The notes under the pieces were generated by a model that saw only the letters and a program-made list of their open reading frames with translations, was not told the DNA's origin and did not search any database. Made by a program: the position numbers and the translations under genes. From Nocardioidaceae bacterium (GTDB lineage Bacteria > Actinomycetota > Actinomycetes > Propionibacteriales > Nocardioidaceae), in contig JAGIBL010000002.1 of NCBI GenBank assembly GCA_017744365.1, positions 372,001 to 436,000 of the forward strand: a stretch of 64,000 nt of DNA. Reading direction: 5' to 3'. This document shows, piece after piece, positions 1-7,325 of the stretch (its first letter is position 1; each line of letters opens with the position of its first letter).

Positions 1-1
1 C

Positions 2-481
2 GTGGTCAACTACGCCTGTCCCGAGGACGAGAAGACCTACGTGCACCGGATCGGCCGCACCGGCCGCGCCGGCGCCACCGGCACCGCGATCACCATGGTC
101 GACTGGGCGGACCTGCACCGCTGGAAGATGATCAACAAGGCGCTGGACCTGCCCTTCGACGAGCCGCTGGAGACCTACTCCAGCTCCGAGCACTTCTTCC
201 ACGACCTCGGCATCGTGCCGGGCACCAAGGGCCGGATCGTGCCCGAGGGCACCGTGGAGAAGAAGCCTCGCGAGGAGAAGCCGGCCGGCGGTCGCTCCGG
301 AGGCGGCCGGTCCCGCAGCCGCCGCGGCGGCGAAGGTCGCACCGGAGGCAACGCCGAGGCCCGTACGTCGGAGAGCCGGCCCGCCGGAGGCGAGGAGAAG
401 GCCGACCGGCCGCGCCGCTCGCGCAGCCGGCGCCGCACCCGAGGCGGCAAGGCGGCCGGCGAAGCCGCGACGACCGACTGA
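2..481 (+). CDS. DEAD-box RNA helicase, C-terminal fragment
   Basis: This is the 3' end of an ATP-dependent RNA helicase whose N-terminal part lies left of the window; the frame is open from the first base. It begins inside the second RecA-like domain and carries motif VI ([10 protein letters not shown], about residues 16-25), which contacts ATP and RNA. After about residue 85 it becomes a low-complexity basic tail rich in Arg, Gly, Ser and Glu (RSRSRR and RGG-like runs), typical of actinobacterial RhlE/DeaD proteins and likely an RNA-binding extension. Such helicases act in ribosome assembly or mRNA decay. The exact subfamily cannot be decided from this fragment. Confidence 0.9.
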   Translation: MVNYACPEDEKTYVHRIGRTGRAGATGTAITMVDWADLHRWKMINKALDLPFDEPLETYSSSEHFFHDLGIVPGTKGRIVPEGTVEKKPREEKPAGGRSGGGRSRSRRGGEGRTGGNAEARTSESRPAGGEEKADRPRRSRSRRRTRGGKAAGEAATTD

Positions 482-482
482 C

Positions 483-1151
483 CTACACCACGACGACGTT
501 CGTCCCGACGCTCGCGAAGTCCCACATCCGCTGGGCGTCGGTCAGCTTCTGCCTGATGCAGCCGTGCGACTGCGGCGAGCCGAGCTGGGCGACCGTCTGC
601 AGCGCCCGGCCGTTCTTGGTCGGGATCGAGTGGAACCCGATGGCCGCGTTCGGCCCGTGCGCGAACCGGACGAAGTACTGCATCACGCCGGAGTCGTCGA
701 CCCCGACGGCCCAGCGGGACTTCGAGTAGACGTCGTACTTCCCGGGCTGCAGGTTGTCGGTGACGCTGCCGGAGACCAGGTACGTCGAGACGACCCGGTT
801 GCTCGCGTCGACCAGCCAGACCCGCTGTGCCGACTCGGAGAACACCACCCGGCGACCGCTGCCGGTGCCGGCGGGAAGATCGGTCGGCTTCGCGGTCGCG
901 GTGACCTGCGGAGCGCTGGGCAACGACCGGCTGGCGTCGTGACCGGCGGTCGAGCGGGTGTCCTCGCCCGCGCCCTGACCGAGGTCGGCCGCCGCGTTGC
1001 GGGTCGTCTCGGGAGTCCCGCCGTTGAGCGGGATCAGCCCGATGCCACCGAGCAGCGCCACCGCGGTCACCACCAGCGACAGCGCCGCCGCGACCATCCG
1101 CCCGTAGCGGGCACGGACCCGCCGCGGGCGCGCTGCGCGGTGCTTCGACAT
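483..1151 (-). CDS. L,D-transpeptidase (YkuD domain), membrane-anchored
   Basis: This is a cell-wall enzyme of the YkuD family, which forms 3-3 cross-links or attaches ligands to peptidoglycan stem peptides. The 222-residue protein has a basic N-terminus, one hydrophobic segment at about residues 20-38 (uncleaved anchor or signal), a Ser/Thr/Pro-rich linker, then the catalytic domain with SHGCIRQ near the C-terminus; the Cys at about residue 198 is the acyl-enzyme nucleophile and the His of 'GFHSIP' is upstream. It starts with ATG only 4 bases after the stop of the ParA-like gene, so the two are probably co-transcribed. Extracytoplasmic placement is inferred from topology. Confidence 0.9.
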   Translation of the reverse strand: MSKHRAARPRRVRARYGRMVAAALSLVVTAVALLGGIGLIPLNGGTPETTRNAAADLGQGAGEDTRSTAGHDASRSLPSAPQVTATAKPTDLPAGTGSGRRVVFSESAQRVWLVDASNRVVSTYLVSGSVTDNLQPGKYDVYSKSRWAVGVDDSGVMQYFVRFAHGPNAAIGFHSIPTKNGRALQTVAQLGSPQSHGCIRQKLTDAQRMWDFASVGTNVVVV

Positions 1152-1155
1152 CGGC

Positions 1156-1932
1156 TCAGGACCGTCCCAGCAGGTTCTTCGCGACCTGGCGGTAGGCGTC
1201 GGCGCCCTTGTTCGAGGTTGCCGTGGTGAGGATGGAGCGGCCGGCCGCGGGGGCCTCCGCGAACCGGATCGACTTCGGGATCGGCGGCTCGATCACGGCC
1301 AGGTCGTAGGTCTCCGAGATCGTCTCCAGCACCGTGCGCGCGTGGTTGGTGCGCCCGTCGTACAGGGTCGGCAGCACGCCCCAGACCTCCAGGCCCCGGT
1401 TGGTGAACCGCCGTACGTCGTGGACGGTGTCCAGCAGCTGGCCGACGCCGCGGTGCGAGAGCGTCTCGCACTGCAGCGGGATCACCACGCCGGTGGCCGC
1501 GGTCAGCGCGGCGACGGTGAGCACGCCCAGCGAGGGCGGGCAGTCCAGCAGCACCCAGTCGTAGGGCTCGTCGAGGTCCTCCACCATGGTCCGGACGACG
1601 TACTCGCGGCCGGTCCGGGTCAGCAGGTCGGCCTCGGCACGGGCCAGCTCGATGGTCGCGGGGACCAGGTCGACGCCGTCCTCGGTGGTGGCCATCACCT
1701 CGCTGGGGGCCACCCCCTTGGTGAGCACGTGGTGCAGCGAGAGCTCGAGGTCCTCCGGGTCGATGCCGAGGCTGAAGGTCAGGCAGGCCTGCGGGTCGAG
1801 GTCCACGAGCAGGACCCGCTGACCCAGCTCGGCGAGGGCGCTGCCGAGCGAGGCCACGGTCGTGGTCTTGGCCACGCCACCCTTCTGGTTGGCGACGGCG
1901 ATCACGCGGGAGGAGGACATCGGGTCCATCAT
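1156..1932 (-). CDS. ParA/MinD-family ATPase
   Basis: This is a ParA-type partition or positioning ATPase. The deviant Walker A motif (KGGVAKTTT) near residue 15 and the following 'VLLVDLDPQ' are diagnostic, and 'DWVLLDCPPSLG' is the Walker A' / switch region. Length is about 258 residues. No ParB lies beside it, so it is more likely an orphan ParA that positions a cargo or the downstream L,D-transpeptidase than the chromosome-segregation ParA. Three in-frame ATGs (1932, 1929, 1920) are possible; 1932 has an AAGG about ten bases upstream. It is divergent from the SDR gene, with about 50 bases between starts. Confidence 0.85.
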   Translation of the reverse strand: MMDPMSSSRVIAVANQKGGVAKTTTVASLGSALAELGQRVLLVDLDPQACLTFSLGIDPEDLELSLHHVLTKGVAPSEVMATTEDGVDLVPATIELARAEADLLTRTGREYVVRTMVEDLDEPYDWVLLDCPPSLGVLTVAALTAATGVVIPLQCETLSHRGVGQLLDTVHDVRRFTNRGLEVWGVLPTLYDGRTNHARTVLETISETYDLAVIEPPIPKSIRFAEAPAAGRSILTTATSNKGADAYRQVAKNLLGRS

Positions 1933-1981
1933 GCCGCACGTGCCTTGCCGGGGTGCTCGCCTCAGGGCAATGCTGTGCCGC

Positions 1982-2773
1982 ATGTCGCACTCACGCTCGG
2001 CCGGGCCCTCGGCACGCCCCGTCGCCCTGGTCACCGGCGCCACCGCCGGCATCGGCCTGGAGTTCGCCCGCCAGCTCGCCGGCAGCGGGCACGACGTCGT
2101 CCTGGTGGCCCGCGACCAGGCCCGGCTCGACGAGACCGCGCTGGTGCTGGCCCAGGAGTTCGGCATCGGCACCGAGACGCTCTCCGCCGACCTCTCCGAC
2201 CGGGACGGGATGGCCCTGGTGGAGGCCCGGCTCGCCGACCGGGAGCACCCGGTGGAGGTGCTGGTGAACAACGCCGGGTTCGGGCTCAAGGGCCGGTTCC
2301 TGGACAACGGCATCGAGCAGGAGCAGGCGCACCTGGACATCCTGGTGACCGCGGTGATGCGGCTCTCGCACGCCGCCCTGGGTGCGATGGTCGAGCGCGG
2401 GTCGGGATCGGTCGTGAACGTCTCCTCGGTGGCCGGCTTCCTCCCCCGCGGCACGTACTCGGCCGCGAAGGCCTACGTGACCAGGTTCAGCGAGTGGGCC
2501 CATCAGGAGTACGCCTCTGCCGGCGTGCAGGTGATGGCCCTGTGCCCCGGATTCATCCGCACCGAGTTCCACGAGCGGATGGAGGTCAGCCGCGACTCCG
2601 CCCCGTCGTTCCTCTGGCTCGACGCCGAACCCCTCGTGCGCACGGCCCTCGCCGACCTGGCCTCGGGCAAAGCAGTCTCGATCCCCAGCCTGCGCTACAA
2701 GGCCATCGCCACCGGCGCCAAGTACGTCCCCACCGGCCTCCTCCAGCGCTTCCAGTCCCTCGGCCGCAAGTAG
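1982..2773 (+). CDS. Short-chain dehydrogenase/reductase
   Basis: This is a classical SDR oxidoreductase of about 263 residues. It shows the Rossmann glycine motif TGATAGIG near the N-terminus, NNAG in the middle, and the catalytic Ser...Tyr-x-x-x-Lys set in 'VVNVSSVAGFLPRGTYSAAKAY'. The residue after the second beta strand ('LVARDQARL') suggests NADP preference. 'PGFIRTEF' is the usual substrate-loop region. The substrate is unknown. The start was set at ATG 1982 because it places the first beta strand at the normal distance; ATG 1970 is in frame and also possible. Confidence 0.88.
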   Translation: MSHSRSAGPSARPVALVTGATAGIGLEFARQLAGSGHDVVLVARDQARLDETALVLAQEFGIGTETLSADLSDRDGMALVEARLADREHPVEVLVNNAGFGLKGRFLDNGIEQEQAHLDILVTAVMRLSHAALGAMVERGSGSVVNVSSVAGFLPRGTYSAAKAYVTRFSEWAHQEYASAGVQVMALCPGFIRTEFHERMEVSRDSAPSFLWLDAEPLVRTALADLASGKAVSIPSLRYKAIATGAKYVPTGLLQRFQSLGRK

Positions 2774-2785
2774 CGCAGCGCGAGC

Positions 2786-2885
2786 GGGCGGTTTGTCGCC
2801 GCCCCAGTTCGCCGACCGGGCGGTTTGTCGCCGCCCCAGGACGCCGACCGGGCGGTTTGTCGCCGCCCCAGGACGCCGACCGGGC
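2786..2885 (+). repeat. 32-bp tandem repeat array, 3 copies plus partial
   Basis: Three contiguous copies of a 32-bp unit start at 2786, 2818 and 2850, each beginning GGGCGGTTTGTCGCCGCC, and a fourth truncated copy starts at 2882. The later copies are nearly identical. The array fills the gap after the SDR gene and before the end of the converging small membrane-protein gene. A related phrase recurs at 3125 and at 58728, so this looks like one site of a dispersed intergenic repeat family. No spacer sequence separates the units. Confidence 0.85.
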
Positions 2886-2900
2886 ACAGACCTGCGTGAA

Positions 2901-3104
2901 CTATCGGCGACCGAGCTGCGAAAGCCACTCGAAGGTTCGCCCCACGCCAACGACGAGGAACGCGCCGGCCAGCAAGAAGGCCGCGCCGGCCAGCAGGAAG
3001 AGCAGGAGATCCGGCTGCGTCGTCGCAAGAAAGACCGCCAACGCAAACGCAGCGACAGCGGCAACCACCTTCATGCGCCGCACGCTACTGCGCCGACCGG
3101 TCAT
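2901..3104 (-). CDS. Small two-helix membrane protein, unknown
   Basis: This short reading frame, 42 bases downstream of the MarC gene on the same strand, encodes 67 residues with two hydrophobic segments (about residues 12-27 and 32-52), a short loop containing 'TTQPD', and a basic C-terminus. I do not recognise a family. The composition and clean two-helix pattern look like a real small membrane protein rather than a shadow frame. A second in-frame ATG at 3074 would give 57 residues and still keep both helices. Its stop lies just beyond the tandem repeat array. Confidence 0.55.
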   Translation of the reverse strand: MTGRRSSVRRMKVVAAVAAFALAVFLATTQPDLLLFLLAGAAFLLAGAFLVVGVGRTFEWLSQLGRR

Positions 3105-3145
3105 GAGCCTGCCGAGAGTCCCGCCGAGCGGGCACAAACCTGGCG

Positions 3146-3751
3146 TCAGCCCTCGCCGGCGATGAACGCCCGAACCGCGTCCGCCACCATCTGCACCGCG
3201 ATCGCCGACAGCAGCAGGCCGGCGATCCGGGTCACCAGCAGGACCCCGCTCTCCCGGATCAGCCGCAGGATCGGCAGCGAGAAGCGCATCGCCAGCCAGA
3301 TCGTCACGTGCACGCCGATCACACCGAGCGCGACGGCCGCGAAGTCGGGCCAGTCGTGCACGCGCTTGCTGAACACCATCGTCGCGACGATCGCGCCCGG
3401 ACCGGCCAGCAGCGGGGTACCGAGCGGGACCAGCGCGACGTTGGTCTCCGCCTTCGCGGTCTGCTCGTCCTCCTTGCCGGTGAGGAGCTCCAGTGCGACC
3501 AGGAGCAGCAGCAAACCGCCCGCACACTGCAGCGCCGGCAGTGAGATGTGCAGGTACTCCAGGATCCGCTGGCCGAAGAACGCGAACGCGCTGATGACGC
3601 CGAACGAGACCGCGACCGCCTGCCAGGCCGCGCGCCGGGCGACCTGCGGGGACCGGCCCCCGGTGAGCGAGAGGAAGATCGGGATGGTGCCGACGGGATC
3701 CATGATGACGAAGAGCGTCACGAAGACCTCGGTCAGCAGCACCCACTCCAC
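3146..3751 (-). CDS. MarC-family integral membrane protein
   Basis: The 201-residue protein has six predicted membrane helices and MarC/UPF0056 hallmarks: 'DPVGTIPIFLSLT' in the first helix region and 'PLLAGPGAI' in the central conserved segment. MarC proteins were once linked to multiple antibiotic resistance, but that role was not upheld; some relatives transport neutral amino acids. The length matches the family. It heads a likely two-gene unit with the small membrane protein downstream. The function should be left as a possible transporter. Confidence 0.88.
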   Translation of the reverse strand: MEWVLLTEVFVTLFVIMDPVGTIPIFLSLTGGRSPQVARRAAWQAVAVSFGVISAFAFFGQRILEYLHISLPALQCAGGLLLLLVALELLTGKEDEQTAKAETNVALVPLGTPLLAGPGAIVATMVFSKRVHDWPDFAAVALGVIGVHVTIWLAMRFSLPILRLIRESGVLLVTRIAGLLLSAIAVQMVADAVRAFIAGEG

Positions 3752-3827
3752 GGGTCACCAGCGTAGGGGCACGACGCGGACCCGGACGAATCGGAACAGC
3801 GTCTTCTCGATCACGCCCCCAAGCACG

Positions 3828-4469
3828 TCACCAGGTCGGGCGCGGGCCCCCGAACGGCATCTCGAGTGCCTCCGGCCCGAACCCGGTCACGTCCGCGAGC
3901 AGCCACTCGTCTCGCAGCAGCAGCGCCGCGGCGGCCGGGCGCATGACCAGCCACAGCCAGCGCCCCTCGGCCTCCCCGGCGAACACCGAGCGCGCCAGCA
4001 GGTCGTCGTCGTCGCGGGTGTCGACCGGCCACATCGGCACGCTACGCCCACCGGCCCGGACCCGGACAGTCGGCGGGCCGTGCCCGACCTGGCCGCCGGG
4101 GTCGTCGTACGTCGTGCCGGCGCAGCGCGAGCCGAGCCCGATCCCGGGCTCCTCGACGACGATCGTGACCTCCACCGGGCCGTCGAGGTCGCTGGTCCCG
4201 ACCGTGGTGGTCACGGTCGCGCGCGCTCTCTCGGGCGAGGCGACGCAGCCGAAGTCGGAGATCGTCCAGCCCGGGCTCATCGGCCAGGGCAGGAACGTCG
4301 GCAGGTCCTCGACCCGGCCGACCAGATCCGCGAACGCCTCGTACCCGGCCTGGGCCGGCCGCCACAGCGGCTCGATCGCGCCGTGCACGCCGCAGGCGTA
4401 GGCACCGTCCGACTCCTTGACGGGGGACGTGCACCGGGGGCAGGACGCCTCGAGGGACACGCCCTCCAC
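3828..4469 (-). CDS. DUF6758-like zinc-ribbon-containing protein
   Basis: This protein of about 213 residues begins with a Cys pair 'CPRC', followed by 'YACGVHG', resembling a small zinc ribbon, then 'FLPWPMSPGW' and a C-terminal 'SVFAGEAEGRWLWLVMRP' segment. From memory these match actinobacterial proteins annotated DUF6758; no biochemical role is known to me. It lies 8 bases after the histidine phosphatase gene on the same strand, so they probably share a transcript. GTG 4469 was chosen; GTG 4460 is in frame and would match the short N-terminus of Streptomyces relatives, but its GGAGG would be too close to the start. Confidence 0.72.
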   Translation of the reverse strand: MEGVSLEASCPRCTSPVKESDGAYACGVHGAIEPLWRPAQAGYEAFADLVGRVEDLPTFLPWPMSPGWTISDFGCVASPERARATVTTTVGTSDLDGPVEVTIVVEEPGIGLGSRCAGTTYDDPGGQVGHGPPTVRVRAGGRSVPMWPVDTRDDDDLLARSVFAGEAEGRWLWLVMRPAAAALLLRDEWLLADVTGFGPEALEMPFGGPRPTW

Positions 4470-4477
4470 GGTAATGC

Positions 4478-5065
4478 TCAGGCGTTCCAGCGCGCCACGG
4501 CCGGGCTCTCGTGCTCCCAGCCGAGCACCGAGATCGTGGCGGGGTCCAGGCGCAGCAGCCGGCCCTCGGCGACGTCGAGACCGAGCCAGCGCGCCGCCAG
4601 CGCCCGGCTGGCGTGGCCGTGCCCGAACGCCAGCACGCGGCCCTCGACGGCTCGTGTCCGCGCCACCACTCGGTCCAGCCGTACGGCGACCTCGGCCGCG
4701 CTCTCGCCTCCGGGCGAAGCCTGCGACCAGACCGTCCACCCGGGGGCATACTCGCGGATCTGCGGCGTGGTCAGGCCCTCGTACTCCCCGTAGTCCCACT
4801 CCATCAGGTCCTTGTCGACCTCGGCGTCACCGAACCCGGCCAGCTCCGCCGTACGACGGGCGCGCTGCATCGGGCTGGTCAGGATCAGGTCGAACCGGGT
4901 CGCGGCGAGCCGATCGGCGAGAGCGGTCGCCGCCTGCTCGCCCGCCTGGGTCAACGGCAGGTCGGTGCGCGAGGTGTGCCGGCCCGAGCGGCTCCACTCG
5001 GTCTCGCCGTGCCGCACGATCCACAGGTCGCCTGTCTGGATGACGCTGGGGGACATGTCGGCCAT
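4478..5065 (-). CDS. Histidine phosphatase family protein
   Basis: This phosphoglycerate-mutase-like phosphatase has about 195 residues. The N-terminal RHG motif (VRHGETEWSRSG) supplies the phospho-accepting His, the arginine of 'SPMQRARRTAE' is in place, and 'FGHGHASRALAARWL' carries the second catalytic His. 'LMEWDYGEYEG' is the usual acidic segment. Actinobacterial homologues act on small phosphate esters; the substrate here cannot be told. Candidate starts are ATG 5080, 5065 and 5056; 5065 has a GGTGG about ten bases upstream. The start region nearly abuts the divergent MFS gene. Confidence 0.88.
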   Translation of the reverse strand: MADMSPSVIQTGDLWIVRHGETEWSRSGRHTSRTDLPLTQAGEQAATALADRLAATRFDLILTSPMQRARRTAELAGFGDAEVDKDLMEWDYGEYEGLTTPQIREYAPGWTVWSQASPGGESAAEVAVRLDRVVARTRAVEGRVLAFGHGHASRALAARWLGLDVAEGRLLRLDPATISVLGWEHESPAVARWNA

Positions 5066-5086
5066 CGTTTCTGCCACCATCGTCCG

Positions 5087-6262
5087 GTGACAAGTACCGC
5101 CGCGCCCGAGCGGGCTCTGCACCGGTCGCGCCTCGCGGTCGCCGCGGCCTTCGCGACCCAGGGCGGCATCTTCATCAGCCTGACCACCCGGCTGCCCGAC
5201 TTCGCCGACCGGTACGACCTCTCCGACGCCGAGCTGTCGGGTCTGCTGCTGCTGATGGTGCTGCTCGCCGGGGTGGGTTCGGTGGTTGCCGAGACGCGAG
5301 CCAAGCACACCGAGTCGGCCCGGTTGCTCCGCGTCGGGCTGGTGCTGATCGGGGTCGCGGTGCCGGTGCTCGCGAACGCGCCGGTCTTCGCTGCCTTCGT
5401 CGCATCGATGGCGGCGTACGGCGTGGGCCTGGGGATCGTCGACGCGACGACGAACATGCAGGCCGTCGCTCTGGAGCACCTCTACGGCAGACCGATCCTG
5501 CCCTCGTTCCACGGCTCGTGGACCCTCGGCGGGTTGATCGGCTCGGCGATCGCGCTGGCCACCAACGGCCTGACGCTGCGCGTGCTGGGTCTCCTCGCGG
5601 TCGTCCCGCTGGTCGTGCTGACGCGGCCGTTCCTCCCCCGCGTCGGCGACCCGGTGCAGGCCGGCCCGAAGGTCGAGGTGCCGTGGCGCCCGATCATCCT
5701 GGTCGGACTGGGCATGGTCGTCTTCTACATGGTCGACACGGCCGCGTTCACCTGGGGACCGACGTACCTGGACCACGAGTTCGCCGCCGTCGCCGGGCTG
5801 GCCACCTTCCCGTACCTGCTCGCCAGCGGCACGATCCGGCTGGCGGGCGACTCCCTGGTCGCCCGGTACGGCGCCGCGCCGGTGCTCCGCGTGGGTGCCC
5901 TCGTCGGCTGCGCGGGCCTGGCGATCGTCGTCTTCTCACCGGCCTGGCCGGTGGCGGTGCTCGGCTTCCTCGTGGTCGGCGGCGGGGTCGCGGTCGTCGC
6001 CCCGCTGAGCTTCTCGGCCGCGGCCCGGATCGCCGGCGAGGGCGCCCCGGACCCAGCCACCCGTCAGGCCCGGGTCGACACGGTGATCGGCCGGTTCAAC
6101 CAGTTCAACTACGCGGGCGCCCTGGTCGGCGCCGTCCTCACCGGCCTCGTGGGCTCGGGGAACCTGCGGATCGGCTTCGCGCTCCCGATGGTGCTCGTCC
6201 TGACCCTGCTCCCGCTGGCGCGGGCGTTCGCGGCCGTTGCAGTTTCCCAAGGGAAGGAGTGA
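5087..6262 (+). CDS. MFS transporter
   Basis: This major facilitator superfamily protein has 391 residues and about 12 membrane helices. The conserved patterns are modest ('GGIFISLTTRLPDFADRYDLSDAELSG' at the start, 'FHGSWTLGGLIGSAIAL' in helix 5), resembling sugar/efflux MFS proteins of the YfkF/FucP-like groups. The substrate is unknown. It starts at GTG 5087, with only about 21 bases to the divergent phosphatase start, so the promoters must overlap coding sequence or the mRNA is leaderless. Its last codons lie inside the 14-bp inverted repeat 6242-6326. Confidence 0.82.
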   Translation: MTSTAAPERALHRSRLAVAAAFATQGGIFISLTTRLPDFADRYDLSDAELSGLLLLMVLLAGVGSVVAETRAKHTESARLLRVGLVLIGVAVPVLANAPVFAAFVASMAAYGVGLGIVDATTNMQAVALEHLYGRPILPSFHGSWTLGGLIGSAIALATNGLTLRVLGLLAVVPLVVLTRPFLPRVGDPVQAGPKVEVPWRPIILVGLGMVVFYMVDTAAFTWGPTYLDHEFAAVAGLATFPYLLASGTIRLAGDSLVARYGAAPVLRVGALVGCAGLAIVVFSPAWPVAVLGFLVVGGGVAVVAPLSFSAAARIAGEGAPDPATRQARVDTVIGRFNQFNYAGALVGAVLTGLVGSGNLRIGFALPMVLVLTLLPLARAFAAVAVSQGKE

Positions 6263-6326
6263 AACTGCGCGTTCGATCCGAAACTTCAGATCGGATGTGC
6301 AGGTTTCACATGTTCCCTTGGGAAAC
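6242..6326. terminator. Nested inverted repeat between convergent genes
   Basis: A perfect 14-bp inverted repeat, GTTTCCCAAGGGAA at 6242-6255 and its complement at 6313-6326, encloses two further palindromes: GTGAAACTGC against GCAGGTTTCAC, and CGATCCGA against TCAGATCGG. It sits between the converging MFS and MaoC genes and can fold on either strand, so a bidirectional terminator is the simplest reading. The left arm overlaps the last codons and ends just before the stop of the MFS gene. Confidence 0.6.
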
Positions 6327-6335
6327 CGACGCCCC

Positions 6336-6866
6336 TCAGCCCTGAGCCCCGGGCCAGTTCTTGTCAGGCTGGGGGACCGGGCGGCCGGGCTGCTCGCCCC
6401 CGCGGGCCTCGAGGTAGTTGTTCTTGGGGACCATCACCTTGCGGCGGAAGATGCAGACGACCTTGCCGTCCTGGTTGTAGCCGATGGTCTCGACGTGCAC
6501 GACGCCGCGGTCGTCCTTGGAGGTGGACTCCCACTTGTCCAGGACGGTGGTCTCGCCGTACAGGGTGTCGCCGTGGAAGGTGGGCGCCACGTGCCGCAGG
6601 GACTCGATCTCCAGGTTCGCGATCGCCTTGCCGGAGATGTCCGGCACGCTCATGCCGAGCAGGATCGAGTAGACGTAGTTGCCGACCACGACGTTCTTGC
6701 CGAACTGGGTGGTCTCCTCCGCGTAGTGCACGTCCATGTGCAGCGGGTGGTGGTTCATCGTCAGCAGGCAGAACAGGTGGTCGTCGTACTCGGTGACCGT
6801 CTTGCCGGGCCAGTGCTTGTACGTCGCACCGACCTCGAACTCCTCGTAGCTACGACCGAACTGCAT
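6336..6866 (-). CDS. MaoC-like dehydratase
   Basis: This hot-dog fold protein of about 176 residues belongs to the MaoC/(R)-hydratase group. 'FCLLTMNHHPLHMDVHYAEET' contains the conserved Asn/His pair region of the hydratase motif, and 'GKNVVVGNYVYSILLGM' is the following conserved stretch. Relatives hydrate enoyl-CoA or mesaconyl-type substrates; close actinobacterial homologues occur with CoA-ester pathways, but nothing nearby fixes the substrate. ATG 6866 is preceded by AGGAG at a good distance; an upstream TTG is less likely. The C-terminal tail (about 25 residues) is proline- and glycine-rich. Confidence 0.85.
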   Translation of the reverse strand: MQFGRSYEEFEVGATYKHWPGKTVTEYDDHLFCLLTMNHHPLHMDVHYAEETTQFGKNVVVGNYVYSILLGMSVPDISGKAIANLEIESLRHVAPTFHGDTLYGETTVLDKWESTSKDDRGVVHVETIGYNQDGKVVCIFRRKVMVPKNNYLEARGGEQPGRPVPQPDKNWPGAQG

Positions 6867-6952
6867 GCTCAACTCCTGGCGATGGAACGGACAACCGTCA
6901 CATCGTGCCGAAGAAGAGCGGGCTCAGGCGAGCGCCTGCGCAGTGGGATGCG

Positions 6953-7135
6953 TCACGACCCTCCGCCGCCGGCCTTGCGCCGGTGCATCTTCGGGGCGCC
7001 GCCGACCACCTCGGACCCGTGCGCCTTCTCCTTGCCCGGCGCGTCCCGGGGAACCCCGCGGTCGTTGGCCTTCTTGCGGTCCAGCGCCTCGCGCATCTTC
7101 GCCTTGAGATCCTCGTTGGCGTTGTTCTCCGGCAT
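6953..7135 (-). CDS. DUF5302-like small protein
   Basis: This small charged protein has 60 residues. It begins with 'DLKAKMREALDRKKANDRG', likely one amphipathic helix, and ends in a basic glycine-rich tail 'MHRRKAGGGGS'. The pattern matches the actinobacterial DUF5302 family as I recall it. No function is known. It is followed on the same strand by the MaoC gene 86 bases later and stands alone otherwise. The ATG at 7135 has GGGAGCAG upstream. Confidence 0.7.
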   Translation of the reverse strand: MPENNANEDLKAKMREALDRKKANDRGVPRDAPGKEKAHGSEVVGGAPKMHRRKAGGGGS

Positions 7136-7238
7136 CGACTGCTCCCTCGGGTGGCGGCGTCCTCCCACCCTGACATCCCCGGCCAACCCCGTCGAGGCAA
7201 TAACGACGGCAAGAAATTGTCACGAACATTCTGCAATC

Positions 7239-7251
7239 GATGTGACACATC
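7239..7251. promoter_or_regulatory. Palindrome upstream of secreted FN3-like gene
   Basis: GATGTGACACATC is a perfect 6-bp inverted repeat with a one-base centre, about 75 bases before the secreted-protein start, inside a locally AT-richer stretch (7199-7280). The TGTGA half resembles Crp/GlxR-type sites, but the spacing is not that of the usual 16-bp Crp site. A regulator site is inferred, not shown. Confidence 0.35.
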
Positions 7252-7325
7252 GGTGGATTTCGTGTCTGATCTACCTCGCGCCCGCGATGTCGCGGCCTGC
7301 TCCATCTTGGACTGGGAGGTCCCCC

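Noticed and set aside
1067-1990. Long Arg/Pro-rich frame on the minus strand
   Set aside because: It is out of frame with the ParA-like gene and has the composition of a high-GC shadow frame.
2786-2885. Possible CRISPR array
   Set aside because: The 32-bp units are contiguous with no spacers, and no cas gene is near. It is a simple tandem repeat.
2901-3758. 285-codon frame as one protein
   Set aside because: Its upstream two thirds is antisense-like shadow of marC in another frame; only the last 67 codons look like a real membrane protein.
5518-6345. 275-codon plus-strand frame inside the MFS gene
   Set aside because: Arg/Gly/Pro-rich shadow of the MFS gene without family features.
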